From Mugil cephalus (taxonomy: Eukaryota > Chordata > Actinopteri > Mugiliformes > Mugilidae): a DNA stretch of 64,000 bases. The position numbers were made by a program, and so were the translations under genes. Location of the stretch: positions 3,211,501 to 3,275,500 of the forward strand of contig NC_061772.1 in assembly GCF_022458985.1 (NCBI RefSeq). The letters run 5' to 3'. The notes under the pieces are model-generated. The model saw nothing but the letters and a program-made list of their open reading frames with translations. It made no database searches and was not told where the DNA came from. This document shows, one piece after another, positions 11,801 to 23,410 of the stretch (positions within the stretch are counted from its first letter, which is position 1; every line of letters begins with the position of its first letter).

Positions 11801-14800
11801 TTAAGAACAAAGACATTTTTGAAACAACTTTCCTGTATTGACCAGATTTCACAAAAACCTCTTACAACACCACTTTTGACTTACCTTGTTTGTGGCTTCT
11901 GTGTTCTCACTGTGTTCAGCGCTGCCGTTGACATTTCGTCGGGATTCGTCTACGTCTGGCAGTTTGCCTGAGCCCTTCTTCTTCTTCAGCTTGGCCAGGA
12001 TTGAAGACTCTCTCTCGGGGAATGGTGGCATTTCTTCTAACACTGTGGCCTGTGGAGAGACAGATACGGTGAAGTAAACCAGTGGGCCTGCACAATGCAG
12101 AGAGTTACTGCGCTGCTGAAAAATGTACACTCCATTTCAGTCCAAGAGGCTCCCCATGGAATGAACTTGTAGGCAGACACAGATCAGGACGTGGCAGTCA
12201 GGGCAAACATGTCGAGTCCTTAACAGCAGTCAGCAGTTTTGCTGAAAACAAAATCAACTCAACTGTGCTCAGATGACATGTATGAATCGGTGTTACCCTT
12301 TTGTCCAGAACCATCTACATATCTTATCAGTCATAACTCTGTTGAGCCATCGGTTTCTTTAACTCTCAGTGGTAGCTAGGCATAGAATAAAAGTACATTT
12401 AAAGGATTCTAAGACCACAAGAAAAAAGATCCTCTGATTAGATGAGACTAAAATCAAAGTCTTTGGCCATGGACTGCTCATCACTAATCTAGCCAATACC
12501 TTTCCTAAGGTTAGGCATGGAGGTGGTAGCATCATATGGCAGTGCTTCTCAGTGGCAAGGACAGAGAAATAGAGTCAGTGAATCTTTTCACACACCACTA
12601 TACCAAAGATTCCCTGTATGTGAGACTGATGGACTGTATTGCTATCACCGTTATTTACTGACCAATATGTCAGTGCTAGCGATGCAGCTGAGCCTCAGGT
12701 ACTCCACAGCTCTCTGCTGGAGCTCCACGTCAGCATTGCGAAGCTGGCTATCTGAGCGCAGGACATCTTGGATAGTGGACTTCACTTCTGGAAACAAGTT
12801 AATGAACTTGATGTAAGCCGACAGCAACAGTGCCCGAGTTGGAACAGAGCACAGGTGGAACTTGGAGTGGAGAAGATTGAACTGGACCAGGGGGCTGAAG
12901 GAGAAGGACACACAAAGCAGTGCCATTCAGACTTGTCACAAATTTTAAATCACAGCATGAAATGAATTCAATATTTTCCAGCAATAAGAACTTTCACCCC
13001 TGTCTTCATGTGCACCATCAAAAGCTTTAAGACTAAATATTTTTTTTTGTCAGCCTGATTACATCTACCCCTGCAGACTGGACAACTGTCACACACCCCC
13101 ACCTATCTCTGGACATCTGGTCTGCCTGCTGCCCCTACAATGGCAATTTATTTTGTCAAAGGTGTGAGCACCACAAACCAAACGTAAATCAACAAAAAAG
13201 AAAACGAAACCATGTGCATGGCTAGATACAGTGAGAAACTTATTTCTGTAACACTGGGTGGACCAACCCTTTCAAAAATAACCTAAACCAGAACCAAATA
13301 CATGCTTTTAGTACCTGGAGCGCGGGTCACCAGCAATTAGGTTACCAAATTCTCCCAAGATATAACCCCCGACCTTAACCAGGTTCTCATGGCAGGCAGG
13401 AGCTTGTAGTGCCTGCAAGAGTTCACAATGGCATTGGATTAGTAACAATACAGAAAAAAGTAAGATCATGACTAGGATGTGTATGTCTACACTCTGAAAA
13501 AGAAATCTTTTGACTCAACAAAGAAAATCAATGCAACAATTTCAATCAGTCTTTTTGAGTTTTGACAACCTCTCATGAAATTACTTTTACCCAACAGACT
13601 ATATTGCGTTACGATAATTATCTTTTCTTCTGTAATCGACAAAACGAAAATTTGTTCCAAACAGTACTACCTCCTCAGCTACTACTGCCCATTAGCTTAA
13701 TTGAGTTTTTGATCATGCAATAAAGACGAACAAACATGTATCCTGAACAACATTGATGGAAAGCACATTTTAAAGTGAGTGTTATTTCATTTAGAAATAA
13801 TCATACTGGTGTATTTGGGAACATTCACAGTTGTGTTATGACTGACAGTGGACTAGGCTAAGTTGTCCATCTTGACTGATTCATAATTAAAAAACACTGT
13901 TGATTGTATAAGGAAAGATAATTCCCGCAACTGAGTAAAGTCGGTTGGTTAAAAGTAATTTCATGAGGAGATGTCAGAACTCAGAAAGACTCGTGGAAAT
14001 TGTTACATTGATTTTCTTTGTTGAGCCAAAAGATTTCTTTTTTACAGTGTTGATAGAGAAATTTCAGGTATTTCAGGTAAAGCAATAATCAATGGCACAT
14101 GTATGACCCTGGAATAACTGCTGGAAGGGATTGCTTTTTGCAACAAATGTGTGTGAACCTATACTTTATTTCCACTCTACTGTAACCAGTAGAGGCCTAT
14201 TCCAATTTAGCCCATGGTAAAATGTTGCTAGGAAAAGCGGTAGTTGCTGAAGCCATGAGTCCTGATCTGTAATGATGTTCATCTCCGTGCTCACCTCAAA
14301 GACAGTCTTTGCAGCATAGCCTTGGACATCGTCACGGTTTATGACAATCTGGATGACTCGATACCACACCTCCTCACTGACATAGTCACCGGCGATACGG
14401 ATGAGATTGAGAATGGTATCTACATACCAGGTGTAGTCTACTGCATATTTTTCAGCCAGGATAGCCACCTTGAGCACCTGAAGAAAAGGAGCCACTGATT
14501 GAGTGTAAGAGCTTACACTGAGAAACTAAATAGTGCACACGCCTGTACTAATGACCCACTATCTCCTCTCTGATTGAGTAGTCGGCAGTCTCCAGGTAGC
14601 TCAGCATCTCTGCAACAATCTGTTTGGCATTGCTGCGGTCACACATGGCATAGAGTAGATCCACAGCCCGCTGGCGAACACTCACATCTCTTTCTGTCTG
14701 TATAGGAAACAGACAAGGATAGGAGAGATGAGATTTGGTATAACTACAACTAGAAGTCCAGCCACGGTCTCTGGAGAAAGAGATTACTGGGGACTAAGAA

Positions 14801-17800
14801 GAAGTTATCCAAGTGCACATCAGTTCTTCATTGACCTACAAAAGCTAATCACAGGCCCACAGCTGATGACTCACCTTTAGAGAGTTGATCACAGTATTGA
14901 TGTGTGTCTTTACAGCCTCATGTGAAAACTCAGAGCTGGCAAGTGTGCACATACTCTCCAAAGCCAAATAGCGGAGATTGGTTTCCCTGTGCTGCAGAAA
15001 CTGCCCTAGCTGATTGCATGCTCGTACCATCAGGGTGGGTTCACTAAAAAAACAAGACACAAAAACTAGCTGTAGTTATTCAGTGACAGCACATACTGCA
15101 AACATCCCAAAAACCAGAAGAGCAACACATAAATGTCAACTAATGACACCTGGGTTTGAGAGTTCCACTTGAAGCATAACTGAGTCAGTTTTTTTTTTTT
15201 TTTTCCAGTTTTGGTGGCACAATGTCATGTGCACTTCAGCTGGACTGACATCCAAAACATCTGGAAACAGACACCTCTTGCTTGCTACCCTGTGACCCAA
15301 TGGTCAATGGAATACGACAACTTCCTGTTACAGAGCACATGCAGAAAGCATGCCAACCTGTCATGGTGGATGATAAGGGAGATGGCTTCAAACAGAACAG
15401 CATTCCTTGCGTTGGAGTGCTGGATCTTCTTGGATTTGGGTGGCTCCTGGGCTTTATTGAGGATGGTCTCTAGACACTCCATCAGACGACTTCGCAGCGC
15501 TGCATCCTCTGTAACAAAGGTTTGGTGCTTAAAACTCTCTAATTCCTTACTTGTCATTGAACGTTTACAATTTATGTTTGTGATAGAGTTAAATAGCTCA
15601 ATGAAATGTATAAATACAGACAGACCACACTTCAGTGAAAAGTCCATGTTGCTGAATTCTGCAGGAGAGCTAAGCAAACACAGGAAATGCTAAGGGTGAG
15701 GAAAATTAATGGGAATACCCCAAAAAAAAACAAAAAAAAAAACTCAATCTGGGCTCCAGCTAACTTATAGAAGAAGAAGAGAGGGAAAGTAACTGAAATT
15801 GACGATGGCTATTCATTTAAATTTATTTTCAATTCAGCTGTTAGTTGTTTAAATGTTTTACTGCATTAGAAAAACACTTTACTGTCTCATACCAGGAGGA
15901 GGGTAGCATTGCAGCAGACGCAGCAATTTGACAGACAACCATGGTGCAGCCACAAAGTAGTAAGTGTAGTCTTGTAGGTCAATGGATGCAGACGTCACAA
16001 TCTGCACAAGTAAGAACAAAAAGAAAAAAAAAAACACATATTAAAATCTGATTTTATCTTTGACCTTAGTGAGGTAGTGTATAAATTATGTGAAGGCGAA
16101 ACAGATACCCACTCTGCTGAGTCGGGCCACTGCCAGTACAATGGATGTTTTAAAGTTGTCAGGATTCTTCTGGGCCAGGGTGGTTATAAGGCTGGCAGCT
16201 GATGTTACTACCCCCTAAAGAAAGATACACCTTTAAACAGAAAAGTAGAATTGCCGCCCCCTGGTTGTATACCACCAAGAAGTAACGTTGCTCTTAAAGG
16301 GTGTATGCCCAGACTCATATAATAATGAAGTGAAAAAAAGGCCACATGTTGCAATTTGATATTTAGTTGTAATCACCAAATGAATTACTGGGTTTTGGCT
16401 AAAGAAAATAGCAAATTTCTATAAACTTCCACAGACTGTGCTTCTCACAAAAATCGAATCCTAACAATATAGGAGTAAGTGACTCTGGCTCATAGTATAT
16501 CATTTCAGTATTTTCATCCAGTGTTCATAATGTGTTCCTTTGTCACTTTTCCACTATAAACAATACAAAAACATTCCCAGTATCAGTTACTAATATTGCA
16601 AGGAAAAGGGTACATGCTGGAAACAGTCTTACCAGGTGCTGATCATTAAGCAAATGCACCACTCGTGCCGTCCATTCACCCATGGGCACCAGGTCAGGAG
16701 ATGTCCTGTTAAGTCTCAACAGACACAGTGCTGCACTCTGCTTCACGCTATCCATGGTGTCCCTGAGAGATGTAAGCACAACGCAAGTTAATGACACGCA
16801 TACACAACACACTGCTCAAATGTTCACTTTAGCAATTCAAAGTTATAATATTTATAAAACTATTTACGCCAGTGTCAGATATAAATGAAGAAGCACTGGA
16901 CTATTTCTGTATTGTTGTTAAAAAAGGTGATCCTGGTGAAAGCAAACTGCAAATCATTGAAATTGCTACTTAATTACTACTTAAATGTCAGCTATAAACC
17001 TATTATGGTCTTAAATAAGGAAGAAGCTAATGATTATAGCTTGAGGTCAAGAGACGATTTGAATCCCATCATGCGGATTTGCTTGTTCTACAAAATTGAT
17101 TTAATGTATTTTTACATATGCTTATTAAATGAACTCCGGGCATCCAAGGCTGAAGTAAGACATTTAGCACTTAGCTATTTGTTGACTTCGACCAAGTTAA
17201 AATCTCTATATGTACAAACCCCGCCACCAAGATGTTGGGAATTTCCGAGGCAAAAGCTTCAGCCATTTCTCGGCTGCCCACGTTTGCGATGCAGTGCAGA
17301 GCCAGGTTCATGAAGCTGGGATTGCGACTGGCGAGGTCATTCTTAATGCCATTGTTGATCAGACGGATCAGATCACTGTTAGAGTTCACCAGCACTGAGA
17401 TGAACAGGTAACCCTGAAACAGGACACACACAAAATGTTTTTTCAAAGAGCATAGTGTATGTCAATTCATGACACTGTACTAAACACAAACTTACACTGA
17501 TGAGCCAAAGCTTTAAAGCCTATGAAGGAGTGAACTCTACAAGACCCTGTGCACTGGCACTGTAACGTTAGCAGCAGATCTTTTAAATTCTGTAAGTAGC
17601 TAGGTGAAGTGCAGCAGTTCAGACTTGTTTTTCTAGTAAGTCCCACAGATGGGACTTACTAGGCCTGGGGGACACTTCTTGTTTCCCCAACCAAACAAGT
17701 ATGAGTATCCATGTGATGTAAAAGAAAATGACACAGATCACACACAGAAAGCTTCTTCCTTTGCTTCAGGTCAGTTCCGACATCAGCGCGTCAAAACTGT

Positions 17801-18078
17801 TGTAACAAGTAATCTGCATCATCCGTGAGTGGTCGTAATGTTTTGTCTCATCTGAGTGTTTGTACAGTGAGTGAAGCTCTAAACCTGAGGTGGGAGTGAG
17901 CATAAGGATATACTTACAATTTGTTTCTCGGTGTACTTGTTGGAGCTGAGAAGGTTGACAGCCTCCATGTGTCCAAAGTCAATGTCATGGCCCAGAAGAA
18001 AGATGAAGAGCAGCTTGCAGACATACTTTTTTTTACTGTAGCCATCTAAAGCCTTGTCTCCTATTCCCACATGGAAAT

Positions 18079-18157
<79 letters not shown>

Positions 18158-21100
18158 GTTTAATGTCTACATAATTAGAAATGCAAGGATTCAAAAAGCA
18201 TGATGCAGTTATTTTATTCCAAACAAGTGAGAAACAGTCTGATCCATACTTTCTAGTCAAATCATTCTAAAGTGAAATTAACAAAAGGAAATGCATACAT
18301 GAAATATTATTCAGTTATAAATGGTAATACATGTCATGTCACAGCTCTTCCTGCATTGTTTCTTTGGCGGTTAGGAGGTTATGCGTTTCAGGTCCTACCT
18401 GTCTGGCAACACCTGACAATTGCTTAACATCCACTTGAATCCATCTGTTCATAATCTACTCTATAGTTTAATCAAACAGATTACAAGTCTGTGCGAATCT
18501 GATATGTCTAATTTGTCGCTTCTATTTTTGATGAATTGGTGGCTGTCTGTGTTAAGAGGGTGTGGATGTTGTACTGATTGTGCCTTCTGTGAACAACCAC
18601 TGAAAGTCCGGCATGTGTTTTCCTGTAAAGCTGATAAGCTCACATTTCCCCCGCTTACCCACTCTGACTCAGGCCAAGATCAGGATAAGCCAAATAAACT
18701 TGTACCCTGGAGTATTTATGGAGAAAAGGCATTATAAGTCTACACACTAACAGAACTCTGTGTTTGTCTGCCTTTTATTTATCTCCAGTGTTCAATTATG
18801 CCTTGACTATGTATGTAAATGTAGCTGTAAATGTCTACTTATAACACATTGTTCTTCTCAGGACTACGCTACAACTTATAAGCCACTAAATTAAACTGGG
18901 TGCTTGTTACATTTTGTTACACAGAGAATCTGTAATGTCCAGGTCTCATATTGTTCATTAGCATTTTATTTGATGTCACGGAGCCTGACATTTTTCTGAC
19001 TTTCATAATTTTTGTAGCACAGAAACAGAAACATGTTAAAAAGTAGACAACACACTGAAATGAACATAGGTCAGAAAGCTGGGTACAATGGGCAGGGGAG
19101 GTTGCTTCATTCTGGGGCAAACTAATTATAGGCTGCATGCAACAGGTGGCAGAAAAAACAACACCCACAGGACGCTCAGAGAAACCAGTTCACAGTGAGC
19201 AGAGTGCAGGCACGAGAACAGTTGAAGGGGGTACAGCTGACACAGTTGCAACAAGAGTCAGCGAAGAGAATTAGGAGCAAGAGAAAACGTGTGTAATGAA
19301 GAGTTTCAGCTTCATGAAAAATGAATCTGTCTCTGAATCAAAGCTGCAGCACAATTCCCATCACACCCACAACTATCCACTTACCTTTAAATTTAGAGCG
19401 GATATTGGCCAATTCTTTGTTTATCCTCTTAACCTCTGCCTCTTTACTTTTACCTGCAAAAAGATCAAGATATTTTTGCATGTTATGTAGAACTGTGATC
19501 ACCTCGTTGTCACTTCTTACCCTTCCTACTTTACACCATATTTGTTTCTGAGAAGGAAAATGGGAATTTGGGTATTTATTTGTCATATGGGAGCATACTG
19601 GCTATAGTATATCAGACACCGAAATGCTGAACAGTTAATTCACACACAAAGCTTAAAGCAAGAAAAACAATCTTTTTTAAAAATAATCATAATAATAAAA
19701 AAAAATAAAAAAATAGGTCAATCCTAATATAATGTCAGAGTTATTTGGGACAACGTTTAAGCCATGTGTGAATAATGTAAAATAGAATGTATAAATAACA
19801 TAAAATACAAATACAGACAGAATGTGATCACTTTTTGCAAATCATTCAATCCCTGAATTTAATGGACTATACTACAAAGACAACATATAACACGCAAGTT
19901 AAACCCCCACCATAGAAGGAAAAAAAGTGTCTACTTAAGATGGATTGAGGTGAAGTGAAAACTGTTGTCTGATAAATTGCAATCTGATTTTATTTTTGTA
20001 AATCAGGGAAGCCTAATCTCCCAGGTGAACGGAGAGAGAGACCATGCTTGTTATCAGCTAACACTTTAAAAGCCAGCTTCTGTATTATATGAAGGTACAT
20101 TAGTGCACAAAGTAGGACTAAGCAATGTAATGCCTTAGTTTGATTAATTCAAATGTATAGATTTTGAAGTGAATATGCCAGAATCTATGATGTATTTACA
20201 TATGTCTTTTTTCTCTTTGCCACCCAAATGCCACAAGTGTTTTGTAGTGACACAGTGACGTCTCCTTGAGTCACCAGCAAGTCTGACTTTTACCAGTTTA
20301 CAGTACATGACTTGAGTAATGGCAGCCACAGCTGCTGAAGACGAAATAGTCAGAAATAGTTGGATTTTGCAATGTACAACATGGGACTGAGTGTGATCTG
20401 TGAAAATCATTATTAAAACTAAATGTAGCAACACCTAAAACAGGGCACGCATTGAACGAGAGTAAACTTTAGACGCCTCATTTTCCAGTCTCACCCCTTA
20501 TTACTACACAGAGCGCATATGGAAGGAAACTTACACGAATGCTGGCATTTTATGAAACACAAGACTGAAAAGCCTAGGTTTCAAAAATATGTTTAAAATA
20601 ACAGTTCTCAAGTATGAACCATAGAGCAGCCAATAATTCGAGGAGGTAGTATTGTCCCATTTCTACAACAAAAGATCGCAATGCAGCTGCAGAAAGTGCT
20701 GTGCAAGTTGACAGCACCAAGTCTCTGGACCAGCGAAACCATGTTCACAGACCACGAGTCTAACTCAGCAGGATAACTTTAGGTAGTGCACAGCTATATA
20801 ACCATACACTAGGGTGAAAGTGAGCATACTGTAGACCTTTCAAAATACAATATCTGTTTGTTGCAATATTTCATTATGATGTCTTGTAATGAAGCTGCAT
20901 TTAAAAACATAAATTTGACTTACTGTACATTAACACATTTTTTTGTTTTTATTATTCTTGTCTTTTATATTGCCCAGGTGCAGTGAAGGCACCATTAATG
21001 CTGAATGCTGTATATAGATTGTAGAGCAATTCAGATGACGTATTTGTCAGTCAATGTTGAGCTCATTTCTGGTGCATTATAAGGACAAAATGGTGGGCAG

Positions 21101-22303
21101 CTGAAAACGTCTGTAAGGCAAGACTGAGAGAAAGACCCTCTTTGTGTTGCCACAGTGTTGTAAGATGTAATGCAACACATTGGTGAATGCTTTTTTTTAT
21201 TCTTTTTTGTTTTAAACTTAAACTTAAGATGTTGGCATTGAACTGAAAGTTGTTCACTTAAACATTTATCATGCTGTCTTTGTTATTTTTGATTCAAATT
21301 ATATTCAAGAGTCCCAAATGTTTGGGGGAGCGGGGCTGGATATATGTGGTACCTGCAATTTATGCAAATCTGTGCTTTTTTAATTTATTGAATTGGATCA
21401 ATAAAGACACAGAATGGGTTACTGAGGTCTGTAGATATAGACATTTGTATAACTCAAGTTTGGCGAAATCCGACCTACATGTCTAGCTTGTATGTTGTTG
21501 TTACAGAGCAATCCAGACTGACAAGTGCACAAGTATAAATGTCTCACACAGGTGGACGGTCCGTGCGTCAGGTCCTTGCTTGGCCGTGCACAGAAGCGTA
21601 TTTGCGGCTTTACGCTCTGCTTGCTGCAGCACGTAGTTACATTTCTGGGGAGGTGCACGTCAGCTACGCGGCGAGGTCCGCACAGGGTCTGCCTTAACGC
21701 AGGAGCCCCTGCGTCAATTTAGGGCACAAGCATAAATTGCGTGTAAATGTCTAATAACCAGCGGAGGGTCCGTGCGTAGGTCAGCGCAGTATTATAAATC
21801 AGGCTTTAATGTTACACATGTTGTATATTATACTGGCCTATATAGAGACAGGCTTTTAGTAATAACTCAATACATTTCTGACAGAAAACTGGACACCTGC
21901 AACTGAATCCAGTGTACCGGTTTGGCTTTAACTAGTGTAAGCGGCGCGGTCCACGCCCTTTGACACGGCGTTAGCAATTTTCAGTTAGCAACTAGCCGGC
22001 GTAGGCTACAACTGTTGAGTGGTGGTCCAGGGGCAGCTTAAGACGTTAACTTTAGCAAAACTGTGGGTCGAAGGAGCAAAGGACACGCTTCCTCAAAGCA
22101 CATACTAACTCAAATGACACACTGCTTGACATGGCCTCCAACCCACAAGATCAAACTCACAGGACAAATCGCTCATTCCACCTGCTAACTTGGTTCTAGC
22201 GTAACCAAGAACTGTCAGCGAAGATGATCAACTTACAGTTCCTGATATCAGAGATGAACACAGCCAGGCCACGCATCCCATCTCCTTTGGAGACTGCAGG
22301 CAT
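8897..22303 (-). CDS. ap2a2: AP-2 complex subunit alpha-2
   Basis: Large alpha subunit of the clathrin adaptor AP-2, which links PI(4,5)P2 membrane and cargo to clathrin at the plasma membrane. Coding exons in transcript order (minus strand): 22303-22237, 19453-19385, 18060-17918, 17413-17220, 16762-16633, 16214-16113, 16001-15893, 15508-15358, 15043-14875, 14697-14560, 14477-14295, 13412-13315, 12894-12663, 12049-11885, 11071-10938, 10764-10682, 10447-10371, 10128-10007, 9913-9797, 9571-9502, 9198-9064, 8974-8897. That is 22 segments and 2766 nt; every phase closes, giving 921 aa (human 939). Seen: start [20 protein letters not shown]21 for dileucine cargo; K55-57 and K61 (YSKKKYVCK) for phosphoinositide; an alpha-helical trunk to about residue 620; a short hinge; an ear from RFVCKNNG (about 695); the ear pocket region DFFQRWKQ with F820 and W823; end [21 protein letters not shown] and [10 protein letters not shown] favour AP2A2 over AP2A1. 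The hinge lacks the mammalian proline-rich stretch. One intron uses a GC donor (10937/10936). Confidence 0.95.
10936..10937 (-). other. GC 5' splice site (GC-AG intron) in ap2a2
   Basis: The hinge exon 11071-10938 must end at CCCAG for the frame to continue into RFVCKNNG at 10764. The next bases on the minus strand are GCAAGAG, i.e. AG|GCAAGA. This matches the consensus of the minor GC-AG class, which usually has a strong AG|GCAAGT context. The acceptor TTCCAG at 10767-10765 is normal. There is no GT nearby that keeps phase 2. Confidence 0.75.
12430..12580 (+). pseudogene. Tc1/mariner transposase fragment
   Basis: The plus strand reads [12 protein letters not shown], then after a deletion [14 protein letters not shown]. 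These are hallmark blocks of Tc1-type transposases (WSDETKIELFG ... KHGGGSIMLWGCFS), including the first catalytic Asp. Stop codons and a deletion between the blocks show it is dead. It lies in ap2a2 intron between coding segments 12894-12663 and 12049-11885, antisense to the gene. Confidence 0.7.
13489..14050. mobile_element. MITE with ~120-bp terminal inverted repeats
   Basis: The left end (13489..13608) and the reverse complement of the right end (13924..14050) match closely over about 120 bp. Both begin ACACT.TgaAAAAGAAATCTTTTG and continue through CTCAACAAAGAAAATCAATG and CTCATGAAATTACTTTTA. The inner ~310 bp have no open frame of note. The element fills most of the ap2a2 intron between coding segments 14477-14295 and 13412-13315. 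Flanks do not show an obvious target duplication, so the superfamily is not assigned. Confidence 0.8.
17633..17662. repeat. perfect 13-bp stem hairpin
   Basis: CTAGTAAGTCCCA is followed by a CAGA loop and TGGGACTTACTAG, a perfect inverted repeat in an ap2a2 intron. It may be an isolated palindrome; no element around it is recognised. Confidence 0.75.
18080..18155. repeat. (CA)n microsatellite next to a 3' splice site
   Basis: About 37 uninterrupted CA units on the plus strand, so the ap2a2 pre-mRNA has (UG)n. The tract ends only 20 nt before the first base of the exon at 18060, with the acceptor ...GGGAATAG between. Confidence 0.98.
19454..22236 (-). other. ap2a2 intron 1
   Basis: A 2.8 kb intron after the 22-codon first exon, with donor GTAAGT (from 22236) and acceptor TTGCAG (19456-19454). 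It holds the repeat at 21528..21800; otherwise it is AT-rich and I recognise nothing. Confidence 0.7.
21528..21800. repeat. GC-rich dispersed repeat with two partial direct copies
   Basis: Two related units about 200 bp apart share CACAAG(T/C)ATAAAT followed by GGTCCGTGCGT and GGTC (at about 21530/21558 and 21727/21767). The block is richer in G+C and CpG than the surrounding intron and looks like a SINE or a Harbinger-type MITE, but I cannot assign it. Confidence 0.45.
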
Positions 22304-22620
22304 TTTGTTTACTTCCCGTTAATGTGATGTTATTGATTGCGTAGTTCAAATAACCCGATTACATTAAATAACTTTGTTTCAAAGTTGTTTCGCTAAACAG
22401 CTAGCAGACGGGGGCCAGTACAGGGAACCCCGACATATGACGGAGAGAGAAAACAGTCAAGCTGCGGCTGCGTTCAACACACGCGGGATACACCCTACAC
22501 CGACAGCTGAGGGCTCCGTTCCATGCGAACTTTTCAACCAGCTCCGCTCTCACACCAGTAGTAGAAGGCGGAACTGGACGTAAAGCCCTCACCCCGCTCA
22601 TCACTGTGCTTCATTCAGGG
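22304..22620 (-). promoter_or_regulatory. ap2a2 5' UTR and promoter region
   Basis: Sequence upstream of the ap2a2 start includes a CpG-richer block at about 22440..22610, unlike the AT-rich surroundings. No TATA box is evident. This is expected of a broadly expressed housekeeping gene. The transcription start is not defined. Confidence 0.4.
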
Positions 22621-22671
22621 GTTGTGGGAATTTAGGATGCTTGTCAACGTTCCATTTATCCATACACGCAC

Positions 22672-23410
22672 AGAGCAGAGCAGAGCAGAACAGAACAGAA
22701 CAGAACGCTTTATTGTTATTACAGAATGCAACTACATTGGGTTACATTGGTGCTTGCTTGAGCAACATTCAGAAAAAACTGACAAACAAACAAAACTGTG
22801 CAACATACATATGGCACTCACAGTTGCAAGTGTTAAATATTAAAAGGATGTATAAAGAAAAAATAAATATGAAAAACATAAATGTCCCTCTCACCCTCAT
22901 GAGGTGTTATCTGTGTCGGGTCCGAGTTTGAGTGTTGAGTGTTGTGCGCAGTGTCTCTCGCAGTTTCACTGGTACTTCTCCACCAGCTGGTATTGCTACA
23001 CCTATCACCACCACCTTCTTCTGCTTTTTGTCCGCCATCACCACTATGTCCAGTTGGTTAGTCAGGACCTGTGTGTCAGTCTGTAAGCTGAAGTCCCACA
23101 CAACCTTGGCCCTGTTGTCCTCGACCACCTTCTGTGGTATGGCCCATTGGGTACTTCTTAGCATACATAGTATACATATTAGGATGTGGATTATTCCACT
23201 GGGGTAGCATCCTAAACACCTGGTGTCCTGTGTGTGTGTGGACTTGCAAGATGCTGCATGCCCATGTCCCTTTGCAGTGCTGACTTGTTACTTGTGCCAT
23301 GGTGCAGCTCGCAAACCACACAGAAATGCACTAGGTCAGCACAGTTTCAATGGAGCAGCAGTAGAAGGTGGTCAGCAGCTCCCTCCTCAGGATTATTTGC
23401 ATAGCAACAT
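22672..23410 (-). mobile_element. non-LTR retrotransposon 3' fragment
   Basis: On the minus strand from about 23160 a frame reads WAIPQKVVEDNRAKVVWDF, then QLDIVVMADKKQKKVVVIGVAIP. This strongly resembles a segment found at the C-terminus of a fish LINE ORF2 (WxxPxKVVENDxAKILWDFxxQTDK ... PDIVVVDKQxKxAVVIDVAIP). Upstream, the frame is shifted (KGTWACSILQ), so the copy is broken. The minus strand then runs to AATAAAGCG and a (TTCTG)n/(CTCTG)n tail at 22706..22672, a typical LINE terminus. It lies upstream of the ap2a2 promoter, between ap2a2 and tph1. Confidence 0.65.

Noticed and set aside
15211..15693. 160-codon plus-strand frame
   Set aside because: Antisense shadow of the conserved ap2a2 exon at 15508-15358.
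17879..18260. Frames with long VCVCVC runs
   Set aside because: Translation of the (CA)n microsatellite; only the ap2a2 exon at 18060-17918 inside it is real.
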